Assembly: GCA_003216535.1 (NCBI GenBank)
Contig: QCIS01000002.1
Span: forward strand, 62,001 to 126,000
From: Prochlorococcus sp. AG-402-N08
Lineage (GTDB): Bacteria > Cyanobacteriota > Cyanobacteriia > PCC-6307 > Cyanobiaceae
DNA length: 64,000 bases
Reading direction: 5' to 3'
In this document: positions 37,341-46,049 of the stretch, in pieces
How positions within the stretch are numbered: the first letter of the stretch is position 1
Layout: each line of letters opens with the position of its first letter
Position numbers and translations under genes: made by a program
The notes under the pieces: generated by a model
Told to the model about the DNA's origin: nothing
Seen by the model: the letters and a program-made list of their open reading frames with translations, nothing else
Database searches by the model: none

Positions 37341-38450
37341 TTAAATCGCAAATCTATCTAAACTAAAATTTTCTAAAAAGCTTTTTTCTATTTCTTTGAG
37401 ATTTTTATTTTGAACTATTTTCAAAAGAAGATCACTCGTTATTGCAGCAAATAAAACTCCATTTCTGTAATGTCCTGTAGCTATAAAAAGATTTTCAATT
37501 TTTGATTTTCCAATTATTGGTTTTAGATCTGGCGTGCAAGGTCTAAATCCCCACCAATGTTCCATTTGTGGCCAATTAATAGCTTCTGGCAATAAGGAGC
37601 GAATGCCTTCTTGCAGTTGTTTTATTCCATTAGGAGTATTACCCTGATTAAATTTTGAATCTTTTTCAACTGTAGCTCCAACTATAATCAGTCCATCATT
37701 ACGGGGAACTAGATAAGTTTTTGGACCAAAAATAACTCTTTTCAAAAAATTTGTTGGACCTTGTATTGATAGCATTTGTCCCTTTACAGGAAAGACTGGA
37801 ATCTTATTAAAAATTTTTTTACTCCAAGCACCACTGCATATAATTGCTTTTTCGCAGTTAATTTTTTTTAGTTCCCCAGTGGCACATAAAACTGTTGCAC
37901 CTGTAATTTTGTTTTTTTCGAATGTCAAATCCTCAACTTCTGATCCTTCTTGAAATTCGACTCCATGTAAAGAGCATGCTCTCTCAAGAGCACGCATCAG
38001 TCTTCTTCGGTTATCTATTTGACCATCTTGTTCAAAAAGTAGCCCATGTTTCCAAATAGAATTCATTCCATTAATTTCTGTTTGAAGATCTTTTTGATTT
38101 AAATATTTTCCATATTCATAAGTGGGAAACTTTTCAAGATCTTCTTTGTTTTTAAAAGGAACCACTATACCACATTTGTTTAAACCGCATTTAATATTAC
38201 TATCTTGTTCAATACTTTTTATCCACTTTGGAATTAGGCTTTGACTTTCTTGGCCAAATTTTAGTAATTCATCTTCGAGCCCTTCGGCATGAGTAGCTAA
38301 CATTCCTGCAGCAACAAATCCAGCTGATTCATTTCTGTTTTTGCTTAAAACTAAAACTTTGAAGTTATTTCTAGAAAATTCATAAGCTATAGATAAACCT
38401 AAAAGTCCACCGCCAATGATTAATATTGAATTTTTGGTTTCTTGTGTCAT
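37341..38450 (-). CDS. thiO: Glycine oxidase/DAO-family FAD oxidoreductase
   Basis: 369 residues. N-terminal FAD-binding motif IIGGGLLGLSIAYE (8-21) and the D-amino-acid-oxidase fold: AAGMLATHAEG, an arginine-rich helix (RRRLMRALERAC), VKGQMLSI, and the C-terminal FAD loop ATGHYRNGVLFA. This last motif and the middle GFRPCTPDLKPIIG are typical of ThiO, which makes dehydroglycine for the thiazole half of thiamine. In cyanobacteria ThiO is often fused to ThiG; here it is a single domain. Confidence 0.87.
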   Translation of the reverse strand: MTQETKNSILIIGGGLLGLSIAYEFSRNNFKVLVLSKNRNESAGFVAAGMLATHAEGLEDELLKFGQESQSLIPKWIKSIEQDSNIKCGLNKCGIVVPFKNKEDLEKFPTYEYGKYLNQKDLQTEINGMNSIWKHGLLFEQDGQIDNRRRLMRALERACSLHGVEFQEGSEVEDLTFEKNKITGATVLCATGELKKINCEKAIICSGAWSKKIFNKIPVFPVKGQMLSIQGPTNFLKRVIFGPKTYLVPRNDGLIIVGATVEKDSKFNQGNTPNGIKQLQEGIRSLLPEAINWPQMEHWWGFRPCTPDLKPIIGKSKIENLFIATGHYRNGVLFAAITSDLLLKIVQNKNLKEIEKSFLENFSLDRFAI

Positions 38451-38529
38451 TTAATAATTAATATTTTTATTTGTGTTTTGATCCTCTTTTACTTTATATC
38501 CAATAATATTAATAAAGAGACTTTTGATA

Positions 38530-40002
38530 ATGAACAATTTAGAATCTTGGGAAGCTGTGATTGGTTTGGAAACTCATGTACAGCTTAATACGAAAAGTAA
38601 AATATTCACATCTGCGTCAACAGCTTTTGGTGATGCACCTAATACGCATATAGATCCTGTAGTTTGTGGGTTACCAGGAACACTTCCAGTTTTGAATGAG
38701 ACTGTTCTTGAGTATGCTGTAAAAACTTCATTAGCATTAAATTTAAATGTTGCAGAACATTGTAAATTTGATAGAAAACAATATTTTTATCCTGATCTGC
38801 CTAAAAATTATCAAATTTCACAATTTGATGAGCCACTAGCTGAAAATGGCTGGTTAGAGGTTGAAATAATTGAAAAGGGCAAAGAACCTTACATCAAAAA
38901 AATTGGAATAGAAAGGCTACATATGGAAGAAGACGCAGGAAAACTAGTCCATTCCGGTAGTGATAGATTAGCTGGCTCTAAGTATTCATTAGTTGATTAC
39001 AATCGTGCCGGAATAGCACTTTGTGAGATTGTCAGTAAACCAGATATAAGATCAGGTAAAGAGGCATCTGAATATGCTTCAGAGATTAGAAGAACGGTTA
39101 GATATCTAGGAGTATCAGACGGAAATATGCAAGAGGGTTCATTGCGATGTGATGTCAATATTTCAGTTAGAAAAGGACCTAATGCTCCTTTTGGTACCAA
39201 AGTGGAAATAAAGAATATGAATTCATTTTCTGCAATTCAAAAGGCTTGTGATTATGAAATATCCAGACAAATAGAAGTTTATGAAAATGGAGGAAAAATC
39301 TTCCAAGAAACAAGGTTATGGGATGAAGCTAAGCAATTAACAAAAAGTATGAGAATGAAAGAAGGCAGCAGTGACTATAGATATTTTCCTGATCCTGACT
39401 TAGGACCAATTGAAATAACAAAAGCTCAAAAAAAAATATGGTTTAAAGAACTTCCAGAATTACCTTCAAAGAAAAGAAATAAATACGTAAGTGAATTTGG
39501 GTTGTCTGCATATGATGCAAGGGTAATTTCTGATGAAATTAACATGGCAAACTTTTTTGAAGAAACTGTAGCTAATGGTGCTGAGGCCAAACTAGCTTCA
39601 AATTGGGTGACAAGTGATATTGTAGGTTATTTAAAATCAAACAAACTTAGTTTTAGTGACTTAAAACTTAGTCCTGAAAATCTTGCTGAAATGATTAGCA
39701 TGATTTCAAATAACACTATCAGTGGAAAAATTGCAAAAGAAATTTTACCTGAACTAATTCAAAAAAATGTTTCTCCGAAAAAGTTAGTTGAAGAAAAAGG
39801 GTTGGCAATGATATCTGATTCTTCAAGTATTTTGCCAATAATTGATGAACTTATAAATGAACATCCAGATGAAGTTCAAGCATTTAAAAATGGCAAAACT
39901 AAGTTACTTGGTTTTTTTGTTGGTCAACTAATGAAAAGAACTAAAGGTAAAGCTGACCCTAAACTTGCAAATAAACTTCTTGCAGAAAAATTGAATAGCT
40001 AA
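38530..40002 (+). CDS. gatB: Asp-tRNA(Asn)/Glu-tRNA(Gln) amidotransferase subunit B
   Basis: Transamidates mischarged Glu-tRNA(Gln) and Asp-tRNA(Asn) with GatA and GatC. 490 residues from the ATG; an in-frame TTG two codons upstream is less likely. Motifs: AVIGLETHVQLNTKSKIF at the N terminus, FDRKQYFYPDLPKNYQISQ (quoted in part: YFYPDLPKNYQ), EEDAGK, DYNRAG, and a C-terminal YqeY-like tail domain (about 400-490). The gatA and gatC genes are not in this window. Confidence 0.97.
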   Translation: MNNLESWEAVIGLETHVQLNTKSKIFTSASTAFGDAPNTHIDPVVCGLPGTLPVLNETVLEYAVKTSLALNLNVAEHCKFDRKQYFYPDLPKNYQISQFDEPLAENGWLEVEIIEKGKEPYIKKIGIERLHMEEDAGKLVHSGSDRLAGSKYSLVDYNRAGIALCEIVSKPDIRSGKEASEYASEIRRTVRYLGVSDGNMQEGSLRCDVNISVRKGPNAPFGTKVEIKNMNSFSAIQKACDYEISRQIEVYENGGKIFQETRLWDEAKQLTKSMRMKEGSSDYRYFPDPDLGPIEITKAQKKIWFKELPELPSKKRNKYVSEFGLSAYDARVISDEINMANFFEETVANGAEAKLASNWVTSDIVGYLKSNKLSFSDLKLSPENLAEMISMISNNTISGKIAKEILPELIQKNVSPKKLVEEKGLAMISDSSSILPIIDELINEHPDEVQAFKNGKTKLLGFFVGQLMKRTKGKADPKLANKLLAEKLNS

Positions 40003-40006
40003 AGCA

Positions 40007-40624
40007 TCAAAGAAGTTCTCTTATTGTCTTGGTCCATTGATTTTGATCATCTGAATTATCCAAAATAATGTCTACAAATTTTCTTTTTTCTTCAAAACTT
40101 AATTGAAAATTTATCAATTCATATGCTTCTTTTTCGCTAATTTGATCTCTTGTGATAAGTCTTTTTTTTTGTAGTTCTTTAGGACATTTAACTAACCAAA
40201 TTTCAGTGCAAATATCTTCAAATTTTGCTTCAAATAATAAAGGAATAACCAACACTATAGTTTGATTATTTTTGTATTGACTACATTCTTCTATCATTTT
40301 TTCTTTAATTAATGGGTGAAGCAGTTTTTCAATCCATTCTTTACTTTCTGAATCTTTAAAAATAATGTTCCTTAAAATTTTTCTATTTATTACCCTTTCT
40401 GAATTGCTTTTATTATCAATAATTTTGTTTCCAAAATAATCTAAAATTTTCTTATATCCATATGTGTTTGGTTTGATTAATTCTCTTGAAAAATGATCTG
40501 CATCTAATATTGGTATGTTTTTATGTTTTCTAATGTAATTAGTTATGGTTGTCTTCCCACTTGCAATACCTCCTGTTAAACCAATCCTTCTTTGGTTGTT
40601 TTTTAATTTTTGAAGAATATCCAT
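40007..40624 (-). CDS. coaE: Dephospho-CoA kinase
   Basis: Last step of coenzyme A synthesis, 3'-phosphorylation of dephospho-CoA. 205 residues with the P-loop GLTGGIASGKTTI (18-30), DADHFSRELI, and the LHPLIKEKM and VIPLLFEAKFED motifs of the family. It is convergent with gatB (4 bp apart) and divergent from argJ. Confidence 0.95.
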   Translation of the reverse strand: MDILQKLKNNQRRIGLTGGIASGKTTITNYIRKHKNIPILDADHFSRELIKPNTYGYKKILDYFGNKIIDNKSNSERVINRKILRNIIFKDSESKEWIEKLLHPLIKEKMIEECSQYKNNQTIVLVIPLLFEAKFEDICTEIWLVKCPKELQKKRLITRDQISEKEAYELINFQLSFEEKRKFVDIILDNSDDQNQWTKTIRELL

Positions 40625-40700
40625 ATAATTAATAATAATCTAATTACTTAGTTTCTTTAGTATTAAAGAGTAGTTAGTATGAATTAAAATCCCAAAAAGT

Positions 40701-41939
40701 TTGAGCCAGTTAGATTCCAATTGGACGTTTGTTGATGACAGTAAGGTAACACCCAAGGGGTTTCTTTTCGCTGGGATATCTGCTGGTTTAAAAGCTTCTA
40801 ATAAAAAAGATTTAGCACTAATACTCGCTCCAAAAGGAAGTATTTTTAGTGGGATGTTTACCCAATCAATAGTTCGAGCTTCTTGTGTGGATATTTGTGA
40901 GGAAAGGATTAAAACAACTTTAGGTTTTGTAAGAGCAATACTAATTAATTCTGGTCAAGCAAATGCATGTACAGGAAATCTTGGCATTCAACATTTTCAA
41001 ATTGCTACAGGAAAGATTGCGGAACTTTTAGGAATAAAAGAAGAAGAAGTTTTAATGTGCTCAACTGGTGTAATTGGTGTTCCATTACAAATAAATGATT
41101 TAGTAAAAAATTTACCGAATTTAGTTAGTGATTTAAAGGGTAATAATTTTGAAAATGCAGCAGAAGCAATTTTAACTACTGATTTGACTTTGAAAAAAGT
41201 GTCAATAGAGACGATAATTCAAGGTAGAAAAATAAAAATAGCAGGATTTGCAAAAGGTTCAGGAATGATTTATCCCAACATGGCTACAATGCTTGCTTTT
41301 CTAACCTGTGATGCGGGTATTCAAAAAGAAGAATGGGACAAAATGATTGCTACGGCGGTTCAAAAATCTTTTAATGCAATATCAGTTGATGGAGAGACAA
41401 GCACAAATGATTCTTTTGTTGGAATAAATGCAGGAGAGAAAATTGAAAAAAGGTTTTTTCCAATTATCCAACAAGGGATTGATATTGTATGTCAGAACTT
41501 GGCAAAAAATATTGCAAGGGATGGAGAGGGAGCAAATTGTTTATTAGAAGTTTTGGTTCAAGGAGCAAAAAATACAGATGATGCAATTATGCTAGCGAAA
41601 TCTATTTGTAATTCTGCCTTGGTAAAAACTGCGATACATGGTTGTGATCCGAATTGGGGACGAATCATTTCTGCTGCAGGTAATTCTGGCGTTAAATTTA
41701 ATTTTAATGACGTTGACTTGTATATAGGAAACGCTCAGATTTTGGAAAACGGCAAGTTAAATAAATATGATCCACAAAAAGTCACAGACTATATTAAGTC
41801 CAGAATGAAAGGTAGATATTTAGTAGATGATATTGTAAAAATTATGATTAATCTAAATTCTGGCGAATCGAAAGGCACAGCTTGGGGGTGCGATCTTTCT
41901 AAAAAATATGTTGAAATAAACAGCGAATATACTACTTAA
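40701..41939 (+). CDS. argJ: Glutamate N-acetyltransferase / amino-acid N-acetyltransferase ArgJ
   Basis: Transfers acetyl from N-acetylornithine to glutamate in the arginine pathway. 412 residues, TTG start. The self-cleavage site KGSGMIYPNMATMLAFL lies near residue 192-208; the protein is made as a precursor and cut between A and T to give alpha and beta chains. N-terminal GFLFAGISAGLK and C-terminal HGCDPNWGRIISAAGNSG are family motifs. The 3' end overlaps the convergent small membrane gene by 8 bp. argH at the window start is another arginine gene, but not in an operon with this. Confidence 0.96.
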   Translation: MSQLDSNWTFVDDSKVTPKGFLFAGISAGLKASNKKDLALILAPKGSIFSGMFTQSIVRASCVDICEERIKTTLGFVRAILINSGQANACTGNLGIQHFQIATGKIAELLGIKEEEVLMCSTGVIGVPLQINDLVKNLPNLVSDLKGNNFENAAEAILTTDLTLKKVSIETIIQGRKIKIAGFAKGSGMIYPNMATMLAFLTCDAGIQKEEWDKMIATAVQKSFNAISVDGETSTNDSFVGINAGEKIEKRFFPIIQQGIDIVCQNLAKNIARDGEGANCLLEVLVQGAKNTDDAIMLAKSICNSALVKTAIHGCDPNWGRIISAAGNSGVKFNFNDVDLYIGNAQILENGKLNKYDPQKVTDYIKSRMKGRYLVDDIVKIMINLNSGESKGTAWGCDLSKKYVEINSEYTT

Positions 41940-42174
41940 GTTTTAGTAAATCTAATGGTAGATATTCATTTATACAAAGAAACAGTATTGTTAAAGTTCC
42001 AATTACAGAGCCTATAAAACCTCCAAACAAATTAACTAATAATCCAGATTGTCTAATTATTGCTTCTTCGTATTTTTCTTCTTCAAAATTAGGAGAATCA
42101 ACTACTTTTAGGCGCTGATTGGTTGTTGGTTGCTTAAGTTGTTGGTGTCGGATGAGGGCTTCGAAATCAGGCAT
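41932..42174 (-). CDS. Small membrane protein overlapping the ParA gene
   Basis: 80 residues from the internal ATG (MPDFEALIRHQQLKQ); an upstream in-frame ATG would give 88. A soluble N-terminal half with many charges and Q residues is followed by one or two hydrophobic segments (about 44-72, LLVNLFGGFIGSVIGTLTILFL). The first about 67 bp overlap the 3' end of the ParA gene in another frame, so the two are translationally linked. No family recognised. The partner position suggests a membrane link for the ParA-type ATPase; that is inference. Confidence 0.6.
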   Translation of the reverse strand: MPDFEALIRHQQLKQPTTNQRLKVVDSPNFEEEKYEEAIIRQSGLLVNLFGGFIGSVIGTLTILFLCINEYLPLDLLKLK

Positions 42175-42779
42175 GGAATTTGTGAGGCAATTGAACAATA
42201 AGCAGACCAGCCCGTCATTCGACGAGGATCTGATCTACCTAAATCGTCTACAGCTTCAAATACAGCATTGCCCGAGGCTTCTGCTTTATCAAATGCTGAA
42301 AGTAAGGGTATAAATGTATCAAAAACATATAAACCAAAATTTTCTAGAGCTGCTTTGGCTTGTTGCGCTGCTTTTTGCTGTCTAAAATCAACTTTTACTA
42401 TTACTACAGCATGGTTAACTTTTAAGTTGCTTAATAAATTAGCTAGTTCAACAGTTAATTCTACTGATCTTGCTTTTGCAGTTGTAGGTAAGATAACTAA
42501 ATCTGAACCATACGCTAAGTGTTTAAGTTCTTCTTGATCACTGCTAGCCTGGCCATCAGTTATTACAATTTCTGATGATCTTGAGGCTTTAGCAGCTGAA
42601 CTGACGGGGAAAACTGGAAATGGAAGATTGCCTCTTGATGCGTATGCTAAAGCAGATCTATTCTTGTCGGCATCAACTATGCAAACTTTTTTACCTTCAG
42701 AATGCCAAACACTAGCAAGATGAATACTTGTACAGGTCTTGGCTACCCCCCCTTTTTGTCCGCAAACGGTAATGAACAA
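42108..42779 (-). CDS. ParA/MinD-type ATPase, orphan
   Basis: 223 residues. Deviant Walker A GQKGGVAKTCTS at 7-18 with the signature lysine in KGGVAKT, the switch I/A' region IVDADKNRSAL near 37, and a weak Walker B (VIVITDGQ-like, here IVITDGQASS). The fold matches ParA/Soj/MinD ATPases that dimerise on DNA or membranes. No parB or parS-like repeats lie next to it, so cargo and role (plasmid-type partition, carboxysome or protein positioning) cannot be read from the sequence. Its stop lies inside the next gene. Confidence 0.85.
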   Translation of the reverse strand: MFITVCGQKGGVAKTCTSIHLASVWHSEGKKVCIVDADKNRSALAYASRGNLPFPVFPVSSAAKASRSSEIVITDGQASSDQEELKHLAYGSDLVILPTTAKARSVELTVELANLLSNLKVNHAVVIVKVDFRQQKAAQQAKAALENFGLYVFDTFIPLLSAFDKAEASGNAVFEAVDDLGRSDPRRMTGWSAYCSIASQIPCLISKPSSDTNNLSNQQPISA

Positions 42780-42930
42780 ATTTTTTATTTTTATTTCTCT
42801 TACTTTGGAGAATAATTTCTCAATGTCAAGAGAAATTGATTTTTAATGCTTTAAAACTTATTTTTTGAAATATTTTAAAGAAGTTAATATTTTTAGATAA
42901 CCTTATAAAGTTCCTTATTTAAATTGGCTA

Positions 42931-43893
42931 GTGAAGAAAAGAATTGGATTAGGTACGTGGTCTTGGGGGAATAAGCTTTTCTGGAATTACCAATCTACAA
43001 ATGACGATGATTTACGTGAGACATATAATGAAGCGTTACGAAGAGGTTTCGATCTAATTGATACTGCAGATTCTTACGGTACTGGGAATCTTCAGGGTAG
43101 AAGTGAATTGTTGATAGGAAAATTTTTACTAAATACTCCTTCAGCCAAGAAAAAAAGAATTCAAGTAGCAACCAAACTTGCACCTTATCCCTGGAGAATA
43201 GGTAAAAGAGGTTTTAATAAACCTTTTTTGAAAAGTTTAGAAAGACTTAATAACAAATTAGATATAGTGCAATTACATTGGTCAACTGCAAAATACAATC
43301 CTTTGCAAGAATTAGGGCTGTTGAATAATCTTTGCGATTTAAAAGATGAAGGCTTTGATTTTCAAATAGGCTTATCAAATATAGGCCCTAAAAGATTGAT
43401 GAAATTAATTAATTTCTTAGCAAAAAGAGATCAGAACCTAAAGAGTGTTCAAATACAGTTCTCTTTGCTTGCTCCCGATTTAGGAAAACAATATCAGGTA
43501 AAAAAAATTTGCGACGAAAATAATATCGATTTTTTTGCTTATAGTCCTTTGTCCTTTGGAATACTTTGTATTGATCCAGATAAAGAACAGATTAAAGAAA
43601 AAAGTTTTATTCGCAATGCATTATTTGAAAACTATAAAAAACCAACATATGAATTGCGGAGGTGTTTAAAAAGAATTGCAAATCAAAGATCAGTTTCCCA
43701 AGCGCAAGTGGCAATTAATTGGTGTTGTTATCAAGGAGCTATTCCGCTCGTTGGAATGCGAAAAAAATCCCAAGTTATAGATATATCGAATGTATTCAAG
43801 TGGAATTTAAATAAAAGTGAATTTAAAGTACTTCAGGAATCGTCAAATAAATGTTTAAAAAAAATGCCTAAAAATCCTTTTTCAAGCATTTAA
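42931..43893 (+). CDS. Aldo/keto reductase
   Basis: 320 residues, GTG start, TIM-barrel NADPH oxidoreductase. The catalytic tetrad is visible: DTADSYGTG (Asp and Tyr, near 45-50), the lysine in VATKLAPYPW (near 84) and the histidine in VQLHWS (near 117). The cofactor-binding end has PLVGMRKKSQV. Physiological substrate unknown. In several Prochlorococcus genomes such a gene is labelled as a possible oxidoreductase of the voltage-gated potassium channel beta-subunit class, but I see no channel link. Confidence 0.88.
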   Translation: MKKRIGLGTWSWGNKLFWNYQSTNDDDLRETYNEALRRGFDLIDTADSYGTGNLQGRSELLIGKFLLNTPSAKKKRIQVATKLAPYPWRIGKRGFNKPFLKSLERLNNKLDIVQLHWSTAKYNPLQELGLLNNLCDLKDEGFDFQIGLSNIGPKRLMKLINFLAKRDQNLKSVQIQFSLLAPDLGKQYQVKKICDENNIDFFAYSPLSFGILCIDPDKEQIKEKSFIRNALFENYKKPTYELRRCLKRIANQRSVSQAQVAINWCCYQGAIPLVGMRKKSQVIDISNVFKWNLNKSEFKVLQESSNKCLKKMPKNPFSSI

Positions 43894-43901
43894 TTAAATT
43901 T

Positions 43902-44039
43902 TTAGCTAGATATTTCCTTATTTTTTTTTATTTGACACTCACTATTCCATAGTTCATTGGGAAATTTTTCGCCAGTGAATCTAATAACTTTTGGTTTGAG
44001 ATTTATTATCAAGTCATTCAGTTTTTTATTAGATTCCAT
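43902..44039 (-). CDS. Possible small protein of 45 residues
   Basis: Opposite strand to the aldo/keto reductase, in a 300-bp stretch that otherwise shows no gene before tmRNA. ATG to TAA: MESNKKLNDL, then an apolar helix/strand part, FTGEKFPNELWN, and a lysine-rich end with one cysteine. The sequence is well balanced in residue types and does not look like a random AT-rich frame. I know no family. Confidence 0.45.
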   Translation of the reverse strand: MESNKKLNDLIINLKPKVIRFTGEKFPNELWNSECQIKKNKEISS

Positions 44040-44193
44040 TTTGCAAGCTTCGATTTTTTAATAAGATAAATTAATTTATAACTTATCTTCTCAGTATTTA
44101 TACTTATAAAATTAAAAAAATTCTTTTTAATACAAGCATTTGCAGCAATATTTACACACTAATAAATTATCTATTACAACTTCTTAGTTATTT

Positions 44194-44220
44194 AAAAAAA
44201 GTGGAGTCCTTCCAGACTCC
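44194..44220 (-). terminator. Rho-independent terminator of tmRNA
   Basis: On the minus strand GGAGTC and GACTCC (44215-44220 and 44203-44208) form a perfect 6-bp stem with loop TGGAAG, followed by CA/CT and a run of seven T (44194-44200). It ends the permuted tmRNA gene. Confidence 0.8.
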
Positions 44221-44470
44221 TCGTATCATTTGGTTGATAAGGCTGATATAACCCCATCTCCTTTAGGATCAAGCAGCAACTGGTGCTGTTTGACGGGAGA
44301 AACTAACGATTTTGTTAGCATTTGTGTTTTTGCTCTAACCGAGCCGGCTTCAGTCACCTTCCTTATGCCCCGTCGAAACCATTACAACCCCAAATAGTGG
44401 AGTTGAGCGGAATCGAACCGCTGTCCGAAACATCGGTTGAGATCACCTAGTCCAATTGGACATTTATATT
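44203..44470 (-). ncRNA. ssrA: Circularly permuted two-piece tmRNA
   Basis: Rescues stalled ribosomes and tags the nascent chain for degradation. On the minus strand the acceptor piece comes first: T-arm GGTTCGATTCC and 3' stem half CAACTCC with discriminator A at 44398. A 6-nt spacer (44392-44397) follows, then the coding piece from 44391 with GGGGTTG, which pairs over 7 bp with CAACTCC, and the tmRNA signature TGGTTTCGACGGGGC. The tag frame lies at 44269-44319 and reads ANKIVSFSRQTAPVAA. The 5' edge of the acceptor piece is approximate. This layout is known from Prochlorococcus and marine Synechococcus. Confidence 0.95.
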
Positions 44471-44521
44471 CTGACAGGCAAAATGGTTATTGAATAGTTT
44501 TTTTACTAAGTTTTATCTTAT

Positions 44522-45646
44522 ATGAATGTAGTGGCATCATCTCCGGAGGGACTAGAGAAATCTTTAGCAGAAGAAATTTCAAATTTAGGCGGATTTAATA
44601 TTAATACTTATAAAAGATTTATTAATTTTGAATGTGATTTTAAAACTTTTTATAGAGTTCATTTCTATTCCAGATTAGCTTTTCGTTTTTATAGAGAAAT
44701 TGCAAGTTTTAATTGCTATGACAAGCAATCTTTATATGCGGGGGTTAGAGATTCATTTGATTGGTTAAATTGGTTGCACTTTGATAAAACGTTTAATGTT
44801 CAAGTAACTGGAAGAACATCTTCTTTAAGTCATACTCATTTCACTGCTTTAGAAGTAAAAAATTCTATAACCGATTTGCAACAGGCAGTTTGGAATAAAA
44901 GATCAAATATTTCTCTAGATAATCCTGATTTTATAATTCATCTGCATTTAAATAATAATAAAGCAATTCTCAGTCTTCAAAGCAGCGTAGAAAGCTTACA
45001 TAAAAGAGGCTATAGACCCGCAATTGGAAATGCTCCATTAAAAGAAAATTTAGCTTCTGGATTGATAAATATGACTCAATGGAATGGCAAAGTTCCATTA
45101 ATAGATTTTATGTGTGGCTCGGGAACTTTTTTAATTGAGGCAGTCAACCAATTTCTTGGAGTTCCCATAAATATTGATCAAGTATATCTTTTTGAGAATT
45201 GGTTGGACTTTAGGAAAGATATTTATCTTAATGAAAAAAATAAGGCAAAAAATAAAATTATAAATTATGAAAAATTACCAACAATAATAGGGTGTGAAAT
45301 TAATAAAAAGGTTTTTGAGCAGGCGAATGTAAACATATCATTAGCTGGACTCGAAAATTATATTGAGCTTATAAATAATGATTTTTTAGCACTCCAATTA
45401 AGTTGCACACCTGGGATAATCATATGTAATCCTCCATACGGCAAAAAATTAGGTGATGAAAATGAATTAATTTGTTTATATGAACAAATGGGAATCTTCC
45501 TAAAGAATAATTTTTCAGGTTGGGAATTTTGGCTGCTAAGTGGAAATCCAAAACTAACAAAATATTTGAAAATGAAATCTTCATTGAAAATTCCTGTTAG
45601 TAATGGGGGGATAGATTGTAGATGGATAAAGTATTTAATTAGGTAA
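44522..45646 (+). CDS. THUMP-domain class I methyltransferase (RlmL/RlmKL N-terminal type)
   Basis: 374 residues. N-terminal THUMP domain (about 40-155), then a Rossmann methyltransferase domain with motif I DFMCGSGTFLIEA (near 200) and motif IV NPPYGKKL (near 305). This matches the part of RlmKL that methylates 23S rRNA G2445 at N2. The target nucleotide is inferred from the family. It starts about 50 bp from the divergent tmRNA gene and is 1 bp from the convergent gene downstream. Confidence 0.9.
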   Translation: MNVVASSPEGLEKSLAEEISNLGGFNINTYKRFINFECDFKTFYRVHFYSRLAFRFYREIASFNCYDKQSLYAGVRDSFDWLNWLHFDKTFNVQVTGRTSSLSHTHFTALEVKNSITDLQQAVWNKRSNISLDNPDFIIHLHLNNNKAILSLQSSVESLHKRGYRPAIGNAPLKENLASGLINMTQWNGKVPLIDFMCGSGTFLIEAVNQFLGVPINIDQVYLFENWLDFRKDIYLNEKNKAKNKIINYEKLPTIIGCEINKKVFEQANVNISLAGLENYIELINNDFLALQLSCTPGIIICNPPYGKKLGDENELICLYEQMGIFLKNNFSGWEFWLLSGNPKLTKYLKMKSSLKIPVSNGGIDCRWIKYLIR

Positions 45647-45647
45647 T

Positions 45648-46049
45648 TTATTTTTTGCCTAAAACGGCCTTTGTTGTCTTGCCTAAACCCTCTAATGTTT
45701 GAGGAAGATATGGTCCTTTGGCTAATTTTCCTCCCAGCTTCAAACTTAAGCCTGCAAGAAATAAATCGATAAATATCATGAGTAATAAATTATATTCAAT
45801 ATTCCAGTTATTATATTTCTCTAGAAAAAGATAAAAAATAATATGGATGCAAATTAGTACTAATAATAATAATGTGCTGCCAATTGCCAAAAATATTCCA
45901 CCACTAATTAATCTTCTTTTTTCTCTATCTACTTCTTGAAGAGCTATTCTGACATGCAAATCCATCACTGAACTTGCAATGGCTGAAATTCTGGAGGCTG
46001 TATTCGCAAAGTTTTTATTTTTTGGTTTTTCCATATTATTTTCTGCCAC
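45648..46049 (-). CDS. Holin-X/DUF1469-like membrane protein
   Basis: 133 residues. The N-terminal helix carries conserved R and E residues (LHVRIALQEVDREKRRLISGG); two transmembrane segments follow (about 52-73 and 83-105) with a short linker. The family (putative holin-like, also called phage holin superfamily E) is found in many non-phage genomes; there is no phage lysis context here. The start overlaps the end of the next upstream gene by 14 bp, so the pair is likely translated together. Confidence 0.78.
   Translation of the reverse strand: MAENNMEKPKNKNFANTASRISAIASSVMDLHVRIALQEVDREKRRLISGGIFLAIGSTLLLLVLICIHIIFYLFLEKYNNWNIEYNLLLMIFIDLFLAGLSLKLGGKLAKGPYLPQTLEGLGKTTKAVLGKK

Noticed and set aside
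42108-42198. Frameshift splitting one ParA-membrane protein
   Set aside because: The ParA reading frame stops normally after a plausible C terminus and the membrane protein has its own ATG inside the overlap; both frames look intact, so two overlapping genes are simpler.
44522-45646. Integration site at tmRNA or tRNA-Leu for a genomic island
   Set aside because: Both RNA genes are intact and no integrase or direct repeat copy was seen within the window.
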